Origin: Gigantopelta aegis
Taxonomy: Eukaryota > Mollusca > Gastropoda > Neomphalida > Peltospiridae
DNA length: 64,000 nt
Direction of reading: 5' to 3'
Assembly: GCF_016097555.1 (NCBI RefSeq)
Contig: NC_054708.1
Span: 2,734,364-2,798,363 of the forward strand
Position 1 is the stretch's first letter, and every line of letters starts with the position of its first letter. Below the pieces are notes generated by a model. It ran no database searches and had not been told where the DNA came from. It saw only the letters and a list, made by a program, of their open reading frames with translations. Below, piece after piece: positions 35,846 to 46,747 of the stretch. The translations under genes and the position numbers were made by a program.

Positions 35846-35865
35846 AGGAAGAATCGGGGCTGTAA
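35830..35865 (+). promoter_or_regulatory. Upstream ORF overlapping the start codon
   Basis: An ATG eight bases before the main start opens a 11-codon ORF in another frame that ends at TAA (35863-35865), 25 bases inside the main CDS. Overlapping uORFs usually lower translation of the main ORF. The main ATG has the stronger context (G at +4, A at -3). Confidence 0.45.
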
Positions 35866-36536
35866 AGCGTCAGGAAGACAAACACCGGAAGTTCGCCTGT
35901 ATCCTGAACGAAATGATCAAATCGCGCGAGACCGAGTACGAGAAATCCCTGAGCCGTGAGCGGTACGAGACGTCTTTCCGCTACGTGAAGAACTTCATGA
36001 GCGTCAAGCAGTCGCTGGTGAGACAGAAGATCCTTCAGCAGTGTCTGGCCATGAGGAGGCGGGCCGCCCGGGAGGACGATCCGGCCGTGCAGATGTTCGG
36101 ACAGTATGGCGGCGTACCGCTGCACGGGTTCTCGCGGGACGTCGAGCAGCACATCATAAACATGCACCCGAAGATCAGGAGGATTCGCAAAGTCCAGAAA
36201 CTGTTACGGGAATCCAAACAGAACGGCGCCATTTTGGATGAAGACGCCACGGCTGAAAGAATCAATAATTTCTTTAAAAACGAAAGGAAGCAATTACTGA
36301 AGGTTGTGAAGACAGAGACTGGTGGTTCCGAAAATGATAATGTGTCGGAAATACGACGTGAGGTACCACAAAAGAAACAAAAGTCTGAAACGCGGAAAAC
36401 GACTTTGGTTAAAAATGTAGCTAGGTCTTCTCGTTCTGAAAGCCAAATGAGTGACACCGGTGAAATAAGACTTGATAAAAGGGCGGCACTGGTGCTGCCA
36501 CCAATTTACTCAACCAAAGCTTTAGTACAGCGTTAA
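35838..36536 (+). CDS. Uncharacterised 232-residue basic, helix-rich protein
   Basis: I do not recognise the family. One uninterrupted frame runs from an ATG in good context (GACAATGG) to TAA. Residues about 10-80 are rich in Glu, Lys, Arg and Leu with few Pro or Gly and look alpha-helical (for example YVKNFMSVKQSLVRQKILQQ). Residues 80-115 hold a more structured-looking stretch (AVQMFGQYGGVPLHGF). The C-terminal 100 residues are Lys/Ser/Glu-rich and probably disordered, ending PPIYSTKALVQR. There is no signal peptide or membrane segment. The 5-prime half is GC- and CpG-rich while the 3-prime half is AT-rich, unlike the flanks. It could be a single-exon gene or the coding exon of a gene with a 5-prime untranslated exon. 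It is preferred over the shadow ORFs because of its length and graded composition. Confidence 0.7.
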   Translation: MDEGRIGAVKRQEDKHRKFACILNEMIKSRETEYEKSLSRERYETSFRYVKNFMSVKQSLVRQKILQQCLAMRRRAAREDDPAVQMFGQYGGVPLHGFSRDVEQHIINMHPKIRRIRKVQKLLRESKQNGAILDEDATAERINNFFKNERKQLLKVVKTETGGSENDNVSEIRREVPQKKQKSETRKTTLVKNVARSSRSESQMSDTGEIRLDKRAALVLPPIYSTKALVQR

Positions 36537-36546
36537 AGACAGATAA

Positions 36547-36706
36547 TCATAGTTGAAGCAATAATTATAGTGGAATCTCGAAATTGGTATATGCTTTTAT
36601 CATAGTTGAAGGAGATATTATAATTAAATCTCGAAATAGTCAAATGGTTTGATCATAGCTGAAGCAATCATTATACTGGAATCTGAAAATAGCCAAGTAG
36701 TTTTCG
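36547..36706 (+). repeat. Three degenerate copies of a 55-60-bp unit in the presumed 3-prime UTR
   Basis: ATCATAGTTGAAGCAATAAT, ATCATAGTTGAAGGAGATAT and ATCATAGCTGAAGCAATCAT each head one copy, followed by TGGAATCTCGAAAT or a variant. A possible poly(A) signal ATTAAA lies at 36623-36628, and AATAAA at 37176-37181. Confidence 0.65.
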
Positions 36707-36740
36707 ACAGACACATTCTTGCTACTGTTTGCTGTTGTTA

Positions 36741-36824
36741 ATGGCCAAGAGGTTTTCAACCACCTTAGTTACTAAGGAAACGAAACAGTGCCAGATTGAG
36801 TGAACTTAAAAACCTCTTGGCCAT
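36741..36824. mobile_element. 84-bp foldback with perfect 16-bp arms
   Basis: ATGGCCAAGAGGTTTT at the left is matched by its exact complement AAAACCTCTTGGCCAT at the right. A nested CCTTAGTTACTAAGG lies inside. Too small for a coding element; it may be a mini-MITE or a transcript hairpin downstream of the 232-codon gene. Confidence 0.7.
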
Positions 36825-36829
36825 ACAGA

Positions 36830-37345
36830 ATGTATTTTAATCGTAGAAATGAGATCATTTTCCTTCCCTGTCTTGTCTGTACGCGTTTTATAATCTCGTC
36901 TATTGTAGTCAGACGTCGTGACTTGTAGAAATCCGAGCCCGAGTACCCACTGTGTTTGTAGTGTGTGGTTTTTGTCATTCCGGCTCCAGTGTTTATGTTG
37001 GTAAACAAACTGACTGAGCAGTGCTGAACACCACGGTGATACTTGGTGTATACTCTCCTACCAGACTCGTGGGTCTTCAGACGGTTTCTGGATTAGTGTT
37101 GTGGTGTCGTACTCTATACAAATCAGTACTGATAGCGAACTGGTGCTGTACGTTTGCAGAACGATTTATAGGTACAATAAAACCTGGCTATAAAGACCAC
37201 GTAAAGTATCTAGGAATTATTGCTTTTATTAACAGGGGTCTTCATATACAGGTTATCATGCACGTCGACAAACTAGTACACTTCATTGATATTTAGCGTC
37301 ATTGCTTGTACACCTTAGATCATAATATACTGTTCTGTCTTTATA
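36830..37345. other. No supported gene
   Basis: A 78-codon minus ORF (36772-37008) has mildly protein-like composition but overlaps the foldback and lacks clear splice sites. Confidence 0.35.
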
Positions 37346-37349
37346 CTCC

Positions 37350-37600
37350 ATCACGTCGGTGGGCCCTTGGGCTATTTCTCGTTCTAGCCAGTACTCCACG
37401 ACTGGTGTATCAAGTGCCGTGGTATGTGCTATCCTGTATGTCGGATGGTGCATATCAAAGATCCTTTGCTACTAATGGAAAAATGTAGCGGGCTTCCTCT
37501 CTAAGACTATGTCAATAGTACCAATTATTTGGCATCCAATAGCCGATGATTCATAAATCAGTGCGCTCTAGTGGTGTCGTTAAACAAAACAAAGTATACT
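37350..37600 (+). mobile_element. SINE-alpha, type a, head truncated
   Basis: Starts at TCGGTGGGCCCTTGGGCTAT, just after the B-box, then GTGGTATGTGCTATCCTGTA, TAGCGGGCTTCCTCTCTAAG and the tail TCCAATAGCCGATGATTCAT, ending GTGTCGTTAAACAAAACAAA. Confidence 0.85.
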
Positions 37601-38569
37601 CCATCATGTATGTATAAATCAAAACTGTTTTGGAGTGCGCTTTGTATTGCTATTGCAAGCCATAATTAATTACTTGTTTGTACTGTTTTAAAAGAGAGTC
37701 CTCTGTTCGCTGCAATTGTCACATATACCCGACTAGTAGAGCCTTTTTAACGAGTATTATTACATATGCAAGCGTAATTTTAATTGTTAAAAACGCCTTA
37801 TTAGTCAGAATTGTTTTGTACATAACCGTGACGTGGACGCTCTATTAATATTTGAGAATTATCAATTAACAAAAAGCATGTTTGCCCATCATCTAGGTGA
37901 CAAGACATGAAGATAATATCAGCGCTGGTCGAAAACTATCTCGACATATACTTCGAACACAGACAAAAAATAAAACTACGACGTCTTCATTTCTACTGCG
38001 GAGGGGGGTAATGTTTCTAAATGGTAGAATATTTACTGGAGCTGTGCACAGCCAATTTCGTGGTATGTTCTGTCCTGTCTGGAACTGTGTAATAAAAAAC
38101 CGTCTAAGTGGCCGCTAGGTTTCCAAAAGAGCCATAATGAGGTAATGTCAAAACGTCTTGAGCCTTTTCGTGATTAGCACCAATGAATATTATATACAGT
38201 CGATTTCTCCATAACAGTAGCACGACTTTTGATATATCACCGAGTGAAGTCTTGCTCTAGTATATTGGATCCTTGGACGAATGCCATTTTATATAAAGAT
38301 AAAACTATATCAAACTGCATGTAATCGTATCGAAATACAGCTTTTATGCATGTCGTTGCTCACCGCAAATTGTGAAGAGACCTCCACGGGACCGATTTAA
38401 TAACAAAGTCAGGCAACACAATGTAGGCAAGACTTTAATGCATGAGTAGATGCTTAGCAAACCACAGAACGTAAATCAACTTCAGTATTTAGTGTTGAAC
38501 ACGCACATCAATTTAGTCTTTATTGTGCTAGCAGACAATGGTGGTCAGAGAAACCAGTGAAGATATCAC

Positions 38570-38570
<1 letters not shown>
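37601..38570. other. No recognised gene
   Basis: AT-rich single-copy DNA. Confidence 0.4.
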
Positions 38571-38572
<2 letters not shown>

Positions 38573-38610
<38 letters not shown>

Positions 38611-38644
38611 CCCCCTCCTCTCTTCCCCCTATCTCAATATCTCT

Positions 38645-38692
<48 letters not shown>
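38573..38692. repeat. Interrupted (CT)n microsatellite
   Basis: Two pure CT blocks separated by a CCCCCTCCTC-rich stretch. Confidence 0.95.
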
Positions 38693-38694
<2 letters not shown>

Positions 38695-39380
38695 AGCCAC
38701 AAAATGAATCAGTAAATTCAATAAGAACCGGATTTCACATATTTTCGATTTCGAATGAACTACATTACAGTGTCCATGTTAAGAACTGTTTAAATGTGTC
38801 CAACAAAGGCACGACTCTACTTCGTGGTTGTTACTCTTCGAAAATTAAAACAATGTTTTCCCGTTACACTTTGTACTGTGGAGCTGGTCCTCTATTGAAT
38901 TGACCGATTCAGATGTGCATATGCGAACACTTATCCCTGTAGGCAGACTATCATAACACGTCTTTTAAAAAACCCTTTGGAAACTTCTTCTTTGGCATCT
39001 GTCCAACGACGTTGCCAATAGATCGGGTTACTTGAAATCCCACTGTCTAACCTAATTCGGTTGCGATTTACCTTTTAAACTGATGCGACACGACCACGTG
39101 TCATTGACGCTATTTTTAATATATTCAGTGACTACCGATTGACTGTGTATTTTGTAAATTGAAATCATTAAAACAACCACGTGACATTTTAATCATTTGT
39201 ATGCGAGCAAGACATGCCTAAATTCAGCCAATGTTGTTTTTTTCGCTAAACTCTTACAAACTATTTTGTACCGGTAGGTCATATCGACCTATGACGAGAA
39301 TCTCAAGTGACGAACAAGAAACATGGCACAACGCTAAATGATCGGTAGAAATACTCGTTATCAACAGACAGAAGAAGATC
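38693..39380. other. No recognised gene
   Basis: Contains a small palindrome, GGTAGGTCATATCGACCTA, near 39270. No exon is supported. Confidence 0.4.
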
Positions 39381-39382
39381 TT

Positions 39383-39434
39383 TTTTCGTGCTGGGATGTC
39401 GTTAAATATTCATTCATTCAATCATTCATTCATT
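39383..39434 (+). mobile_element. LINE tail fragment with (ATTC)n end
   Basis: TTTTTCGTGCTGGGATGTCG followed by TTAAATATTCATTCATTC repeats. Confidence 0.7.
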
Positions 39435-39902
39435 CATTCCATCACTAACTAGATGATGTGTTCCAATACCCAGTGTTAGACACCAAACAGTTGTACTTTA
39501 AAATGTGCTGCTGGGTCATTTAACAAACATTCCATCACTAACTAGATGATGTGTTCCAATACCCAGTGTTAGACACCAAACAGTTGTACTTTAAAATGTG
39601 CTGCTGGGTCATTTAACAAACATTCCATCACTAACTAGATGATGTGTTCCATACCCAGTGTTAGACACCAAACAGTTGTACTTTAAAATGTGCTGCTGGG
39701 TCATTTAACAAACATTCCATCACTAACTAGATGATGTGTTCCAATACCCAGTGTTAGACACCAAACAGTTGTACTTTAAAATGTGCTGCTGGGTCATTTA
39801 ACAAACATTCCATCACTAACTAGATGATGTGTTCCAATACCCAGTGTTAGACACCAAACAGTTGTACTTTAAAATGTGCTGCTGGGTCATTTAACAAACA
39901 TT
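39435..39902. repeat. 93-bp tandem array, five nearly perfect copies
   Basis: Starts at 39435, 39528, 39621, 39713 and 39806. Each copy begins CATTCCATCACTAACTAGAT and ends TGCTGCTGGGTCATTTAACA plus AA. The copies differ by a single base deletion (third copy). The unit end resembles the LINE tail that precedes the array, so the array probably grew from it. Confidence 0.95.
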
Positions 39903-39927
39903 CTTTATCCTTCCTTTGCATACCATT

Positions 39928-40057
39928 GGCCTAATTCACGAAACTCTCGTAACTCTCGCAACTTTGCGATCTCGCAGTGCACAATGCTAAAAGACTTGCA
40001 AAGAGGATACTTTGTTGTCTAGCAGAGCCTACGAGAGCTTTGTGAATTACTCCCCTG
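39928..40057. mobile_element. MITE-B, copy 1
   Basis: GGCCTAATTCACGAAACTCT at the left mirrors AGAGCTTTGTGAATTACTCC at the right. The core is GCTAAAAGACTTGCAAAGAG. A second copy lies at 48038-48162. It is about 130 bp, with no ORF. Confidence 0.75.
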
Positions 40058-40296
40058 GTGACAAAACAACCACAATATGTTAAAATACCAAAAAGCTGTT
40101 TAAATTATTCTGAAGTTTTTGTTGAACACACATTTGTTTCTTTTTCCTCATTATAATACTGACTTTTTAATTTCCAATAACCATACACTAAACGCACATT
40201 AACAATAACCGGAGGCCTAAGCTGAACATAAATGATTTATGACAATGTAAGCAAATGACATATAATTCGAGAAGAACATACTTCTCCTGGGCTTAG

Positions 40297-40410
40297 CCCG
40301 AATACTGTGACCGTGAGACAGCACGACGGACATGTGGACAGTTATAGTGGGTGTTACGACTGTCCACCTGTCCGTTTTGCTTGCTTACGGTCAGAGTTTT
40401 CGGGCTATGT
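40297..40410. mobile_element. Foldback element, about 114 bp
   Basis: AGCCCGAATACTGTGACCGT at the left faces ACGGTCAGAGTTTTCGGGCT at the right. Inner arms CGGACATGTGGACAG and CTGTCCACCTGTCCG also pair. The 61-codon ORF starting here is not supported. Confidence 0.65.
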
Positions 40411-40411
40411 T

Positions 40412-40920
40412 GGACCTTTCACAAATTAGACGAAACCTCAGTAAATGCAATACATTTTGTAGAAAGCCTAAAACGCGCACGTTTAATCAGCGGTTAATTA
40501 TGAAGCGCAATTATTAATTACCGAAAGCAGAACATTGATTTTGAGAGAGTCATATTTGTTGAAATTGTCTCAGACTGGTACGAACAATAATCACAGACGA
40601 AATGAATTGTGTCACTGTCGTGGACGACGTCTCCTTAGATTCGCTTAAACTTCTGAACCATTTCTTTCCCTTTGCATATTGAGCTCTGTGAAAAAGAAAA
40701 GAAATCGCATGACATTCTTTACATACCTCAGAAATAATAAATAATACAATATCATAACGTGTTTTACAAATGTGAAATGGGGTGTGTTTGGACAATGCAT
40801 GTTCCAGAGGGAAAATGAACAGTATCCACTCAACTAGGGGTGTTTGGCACTGAGCGAACAAATATTTTACGTAACCTATTCTAATGACAATTGGTGCTCA
40901 AAAGTTACGATTCAAGAAAA
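40412..40920. other. No supported gene
   Basis: A 103-codon minus ORF (40550-40861) has no recognisable domain. It was examined as a candidate last exon of the FABP gene and rejected. Confidence 0.35.
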
Positions 40921-40924
40921 CGTA

Positions 40925-41064
40925 TGTATTAAAGGGACTATGTTCAGTTTGTTTCCATTGTAAAATGTTTCCGACTAACAAACGAAGTTTTCTTTGTTTA
41001 ACGACACCACTAGAGCACATTGATTTATTAATCATTGGGTATTGGATGTCAAACATTTGGTATG
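40925..41064. mobile_element. MITE end interrupted by a SINE-alpha tail
   Basis: TATTAAAGGGACTATGTTCA with TGTAAAATGTTTCCGACTAA (MITE-A-like terminus) is followed by a minus-strand SINE tail (TTTGTTTAACGACACCACTA to ATGTCAAACATTTGG). The tandem array then starts with the same MITE terminus. Confidence 0.65.
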
Positions 41065-41646
41065 TATTAAAGGGACTATGTTCAGTTTGTTTCCACTGTA
41101 AAATGTTTCCAGCTAACAGTGACTACAGTTACATATTAATGATACTTTCCTGTTTAGAATGTATTAAAGGGACTATGTTCAGTTTGTTTCCACTGTAAAC
41201 TGTTTCCAGCTAACAGTGACTACAGTTACATATTAATGATACTTTCCTGTTTAGAATGTATTAAAGGGACTATGTTCAGTTTGTTTCCACTGTAAAATGT
41301 GTCCCACTAACAGTGACTACAGTTACATATTAATGATACTTTCCTGTTTAGAATGTATTAAAGGGACTATGTTCAGTTTGTTTCCACTGTAAAATGTTTC
41401 CAGCTAACAGTGACTACAGTTACATATTAATGATACTTTCCTGTTTAGAATGTATTAAAGGGACTATGTTCAGTTTGTTTCCACTGTAAACTGTTTCCAG
41501 CTAACAGTGACTACAGTTACATATTAATGATACTTTCCTGTTTAGAATGTATTAAAGGGACTATGTTCAGTTTGTTTCCACTGTAAAATGTGTCCCACTA
41601 ACAGTGACTACAGTTACATATTAATGATACTTTCCTGTTTAGAATA
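41065..41646. repeat. 97-bp array, six copies, arranged as two trimers
   Basis: Copies start at 41065, 41162, 41259, 41356, 41453 and 41550. Each begins TATTAAAGGGACTATGTTCA, a MITE-A-like end. Variant order is A-B-C-A-B-C (AAAATGTTTCCAGC, AAACTGTTTCCAGC, AAAATGTGTCCCAC), so a 291-bp trimer was duplicated as a block. Confidence 0.95.
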
Positions 41647-41810
41647 TCAGTATCTCGATATAAAAAGGTGTAAGATGTCATCCTAATGTTGTGTTTCCAA
41701 ACGGATGTTACCTGCCAATAATGTCGTACGCAGCTAACATTATATACTAGTATTACTAAGTAAAATGATACTTGACTGCTAGAAAACATTGGCACACGAT
41801 CGCAAACACT
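41647..41810. other. Short spacer after the 97-bp array
   Basis: AGAATATCAGTATCTCGATA continues the MITE-A-like sequence beyond the repeated part, followed by unmatched sequence. Confidence 0.4.
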
Positions 41811-43440
41811 ATGTTCAAAGTTGGTATTCCACTGTAAAATGTTTCCAGCTATTACAGTGACTACAGTTACATATTACAATGATACTTTCCTGTTTACAAA
41901 CATGTATCTAAAGGGACTATGTTAGTTTGTTTCCATTGTCGGAAACGTCTTACAATGTGTCCAGACTGAGGACAGTGACTTTACAGTTACATATTAATGA
42001 TACTTTCCTGTTTAGAATGTATTAAAGGGACTATGTTCAGTTTGTTTCCACTGTAAAATGTTTCCAGCTAACAGTGACTACAGTTACATATTACATGATA
42101 CGAGGACCTGTTTAGAATGTATTAATTGGCTGGACTGATGTTAGTGCCTTGTTTTCACTGTACAATGTTTCCAGCTAGGACAGTGACTTTAAACAGTTAC
42201 ATGGCTGCAGATGATACAGTGCCTTTGTCTTAGAATGTATTAGAAGAGGACTATGCCTTTAAAGTTTGTTTCCACTGTAAAATGTTTCTGCAGACTAGGA
42301 CAGTGCCTTTAAACCTCTTACATGGCTGCAGATGAGGACAGTGCCTTTGTCTTACAATGGCTGCAAAGAGGACTATGCCTTTCAGTCTTGTTGGCTGCAG
42401 ACTGAGGACAGTGCCTTTAAAGTCTTACAGTGACTACAGTTACATATTAATGATACTGAGGACAGTGCCTTTAGAATGTCTTACAAGGGACTATGTTCAG
42501 TTTGTTTCCACTGTAAAATGTTTCTGCAGACTAGGACAGTGCCTTTACAGTCTTACATGGCTGCAATGAGGACAGTGCCTTTAGAATGTATTACAAGGGA
42601 CTATGTTCAGTTTGTTTCCACTGTAAAATGTTTCCAGACTAGGACAGTGCCTTTAAAGTTACATATTAATGAGGACTTTCCTGTTTAGAATGGCTGCAGA
42701 AGGGACAGTGTTCAGTTTGTTTCCACTGTAAAATTTCCAGCAGACTAACAGTGACTACAGTTACATGGCTTAATGAGGACAGTGCTGTTTAGAATGTATT
42801 ACAATGGCTGCAGACTGAGTTCAGTGCCTTTAAACTCTTAAAATGGCTGCAGACTGAGGACAGTGACTACGTCTTACATGGCTGCAGACTGAGGACAGTG
42901 CCTTTAGAATGTCTTACATTGGCTGCAGACTGAGGACAGTGCCTTTAAACTCTTACACTGTTTGCAGACTGAGGACAGTGCCTAAACTCTTACATATGGC
43001 TAACTGAGGACAGTGCCTTTGTCTTACAATGGCTGCAGGGACTGAGTTCAGTGCCTTTAAACTCTTACAATGGCTGCAGACTGAGGACAGTGCCTTTAAA
43101 GTCTTACATGGCTGCAGACTGAGGACAGTGCCTTTGTCTTACAATGGCTGCAGACTGAGGACAGTGCCTTTAAACCTCTTACATTGGCTGCAGAGAGGAC
43201 AGTGCCTTTAAACGTCTTTTGGCTGCAGTAGGACAGTGCCTTTAAACGTCTTACATTGGCTGCAGACTGAGGACAGTGCCTTTAAATCTTACGTTGGCAC
43301 AGAAGGACAGTGCCTTTAAACTCTTATTGGCTAGACTGAGGACAGTGCCTTTAAAACATTGGCTGCAGACTGAGGACAGTGCCTTTAAACGTCTTACGAT
43401 CTGCAAACAGGACAGTGCCTTTAAACCTCTTACAAACTGA
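41811..43440. repeat. Blended zone of 97-bp and 40-bp repeat fragments
   Basis: Pieces of the left array (GTTTGTTTCCACTGTAAAAT) and of the right array (GACTGAGGACAGTGCCTTTA) alternate within single units, with irregular gaps and truncated words such as TCTTATTGGCTAGACTG. The share of the 40-bp motif rises steadily to the right. No normal duplication process gives such gradual hybrids, so a consensus or polishing artefact is likely. Confidence 0.7.
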
Positions 43441-44786
43441 GGACTGGTCTTACATTGGCTGCAGACTGAGGACAGTGCCTTTAAACGTCTTACATTGGCT
43501 GCAGACTGAGGACAGTGCCTTTAAACGTCTTACATTGGCTGCAGACTGAGGACAGTGCCTTTAAACGTCTTACATTGGCTGCAGACTGAGGACAGTGCCT
43601 TTAAACGTCTTACAATGGCTGCAGACTGAGGACAGTGCCTTTAAACGTCTTACATTGGCTGCAGACTGAGGACAGTGCCTTTAAACGTCTTACAATGGCT
43701 GCAGACTGAGGACAGTGCCTTTAAACGTCTTACATTGGCTGCAGACTGAGGACAGTGCCTTTAAACGTCTTACATTGGCTGCAGACTGAGGACAGTGCCT
43801 TTAAACGTCTTACATTGGCTGCAGACTGAGGACAGTGCCTTTAAACGTCTTACATTGGCTGCAGACTGAGGACAGTGCCTTTAAACGTCTTACAATGGCT
43901 GCAGACTGAGGACAGTGCCTTTAAACGTCTTACATTGGCTGCAGACTGAGGACAGTGCCTTTAAACCTCTTACATTGGCTGCAGACTGAGGACAGTGCCT
44001 TTAAACGTCTTACATTGGCTGCAGACTGAGGACAGTGCCTTTAAACCTCTTACATTGGCTGCAGACTGAGGACAGTGCCTTTAAACGTCTTACATTGGCT
44101 GCAGACTGAGGACAGTGCCTTTAAACGTCTTACATTGGCTGCAGACTGAGGACAGTGCCTTTAAACGTCTTACATTGGCTGCAGACTGAGGACAGTGCCT
44201 TTAAACGTCTTACATTGGCTGCAGACTGAGGACAGTGCCTTTAAACGTCTTACAATGGCTGCAGACTGAGGACAGTGCCTTTAAACGTCTTACATTGGCT
44301 GCAGACTGAGGACAGTGCCTTTAAACGTCTTACATTGGCTGCAGACTGAGGACAGTGCCTTTAAACGTCTTACATTGGCTGCAGACTGAGGACAGTGCCT
44401 TTAAACGTCTTACATTGGCTGCAGACTGAGGACAGTGCCTTTAAACGTCTTACAATGGCTGCAGACTGAGGACAGTGCCTTTAAACGTCTTACAATGGCT
44501 GCAGACTGAGGACAGTGCCTTTAAACGTCTTACATTGGCTGCAGACTGAGGACAGTGCCTTTAAACGTCTTACATTGGCTGCAGACTGAGGACAGTGCCT
44601 TTAAACGTCTTACAATGGCTGCAGACTGAGGACAGTGCCTTTAAACCTCTTACATTGGCTGCAGACTGAGGACAGTGCCTTTAAACGTCTTACAATGGCT
44701 GCAGACTGAGGACAGTGCCTTTAAACGTCTTACATTGGCTGCAGACTGAGGACAGTGCCTTTAAACGTCTTACAATGGCTGCAGAC
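43441..44786. repeat. 40-bp array, about 33 copies
   Basis: The unit GCAGACTGAGGACAGTGCCT plus TTAAACGTCTTACATTGGCT is repeated in exact 40-bp register from about 43500. Variants (CCTCTT for CGTCTT, ACAATGG for ACATTGG) recur in changing order. Confidence 0.97.
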
Positions 44787-44789
44787 TGC

Positions 44790-45171
44790 CTTTAAAGGCG
44801 CAGACCCTAGTTTCAACTTGTAAAAATGGACACAAAGTTTAGTTAATCCACAAACCAGCAACACCGTGAATAAAGTTACAACAGAGTGAAAGAAGAGTCT
44901 GTGACGTTAAAACCGGGAAATATTCTTTAAAAAATAGACTAGAACTCAAATCAATAACCGTTACTTCTCAGAAGCACGTGCGTTTATAAAAATATGAAAA
45001 ATGCATTTTGTGGTATTAGAAACAACAGGATGACCAGAAACACTTCTGTTCTACGGACATGGATAATCTAAAGAATAAAATATAAGTAATATTTGATTTC
45101 AGTGATGATAAACGGTTCTAATAGTGAAAAATATGCCTCAGTGTTTACAAACCAGGGTATGTCCCTTTAAA
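44790..45171 (-). mobile_element. MITE-C, copy 1
   Basis: Ends TTTAAAGGCGCAGACCCTAG and CAGGGTATGTCCCTTTAAA. The interior matches 58.69-58.98 kb in reverse: TTACTTCTCAGAAGCACGTG, GGATGACCAGAAACACTTCT, GATAATCTAAAGAATAAAAT. No ORF. Confidence 0.8.
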
Positions 45172-45231
45172 GCATTGTAGCTGCGTGCATTATAATGCCA
45201 TACATAGCTGATACATAGCTGATACATAGCT

Positions 45232-46659
45232 GCAACAACACTGCAACAACGCTGCAACAACACTCCAACAACACTGCAACAACGCTGCAACAACACTGCA
45301 ACAACACTGCATGTGTATACAACACTGCAACAACACTGCAACAACACTGCATGTGTATACAACACTGCAACAACACTGCAACAACACTGCATGTGTATAC
45401 AACACTGCAACAACACTGCAACAACACTGCATGTGTATACAACACTGCAACAACACTGCAACAACACTGCATGTGTATACAACACTGCAACAACACTGCA
45501 ACAACACTGCATGTGTATACAACACTGCAACAACACTGCAACAACACTGCATGTGTATACAACACTGCAACAACACTGCAACAACACTGCATGTGTATAC
45601 AACACTGCAACAACACTGCATGTGTATACAACACTGCAACAACACTGCAACAACACTGCATGTGTATACAACACTGCAACAACACTGCAACAACACTGCA
45701 TGTGTATACAACACTGCAACAACACTGCAACAACACTGCATGTGTATACAACACTGCAACAACACTGCAACAACACTGCATGTGTATACAACACTGCAAC
45801 AACACTGCATGTGTATACAACACTGCAACAACACTGCAACAACACTGCATGTGTATACAACACTGCAACAACACTGCAACAACACTGCATGTGTATACAA
45901 CACTGCAACAACACTGCAACAACACTGCATGTGTATACAACACTGCAACAACACTGCAACAACACTGCATGTGTATACAACACTGCAACAACACTGCATG
46001 TGTATACAACACTGCAACAACACTGCAACAACACTGCATGTGTATACAACACTGCAACAACACTGCAACAACACTGCATGTGTATACAACACTGCAACAA
46101 CACTGCATGTGTATACAACACTGCAACAACACTGCAACAACACTGCATGTGTATACAACACTGCAACAACACTGCAACAACACTGCATGTGTATACAACA
46201 CTGCAACAACACTGCAACAACACTGCATGTGTATACAACACTGCAACAACACTGCAACAACACTGCATGTGTATACAACACTGCAACAACACTGCATGTG
46301 TATACAACACTGCAACAACACTGCAACAACACTGCATGTGTATACAACACTGCAACAACACTGCAACAACACTGCATGTGTATACAACACTGCAACAACA
46401 CTGCAACAACACTGCATGTGTATACAACACTGCAACAACACTGCAACAACACTGCATGTGTATACAACACTGCAACAACACTGCATGTGTATACAACACT
46501 GCAACAACACTGCAACAACACTGCATGTGTATACAACACTGCAACAACACTGCAACAACACTGCATGTGTATACAACACTGCAACAACACTGCAACAACA
46601 CTGCATGTGTATACAACACTGCAACAACACTGCAACAACACTGCATGTGTATACAACAC
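45232..46659. repeat. 29/40-bp array with 189-bp higher-order repeat
   Basis: Built from an 11-bp word (AACAACACTGC) and an 18-bp word with ATGTGTATACAACACTGC. Long units are 40 bp and short units 29 bp, almost without substitutions. Short units start at 45591, 45780, 45969, 46078, 46267 and 46456: four spacings of 189 bp (four long plus one short) and one of 109 bp (two long plus one short). Each frame on both strands is open for most of the array, giving spurious ORFs of 438-502 codons. Confidence 0.97.
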
Positions 46660-46747
46660 CTTCATAGATTGTCCTTAAGGAATCAGCCGTCAGTTTTATT
46701 ATAATTAAATATGTGAGTCCCAGGAATGTTGGTTAGACAAAACCATT

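Noticed and set aside
36772..37008. 78-codon minus-strand ORF with Lys/Arg-rich sequence
   Set aside because: Mildly protein-like, but its end lies in the foldback at 36741-36824 and no exon borders are evident.
40550..40861. Candidate last exon of the FABP-like gene (minus strand)
   Set aside because: Has an AG and a short open frame, but poor pyrimidine tract and no match to the expected R-x-Y/F end of the family.
45138..46704. Six overlapping ORFs of 438-502 codons (Cys/Val/Gln- or Asn/Thr-rich)
   Set aside because: All lie in the 29/40-bp array and are open in almost every frame on both strands because the unit lacks stops. No start, signal or domain.
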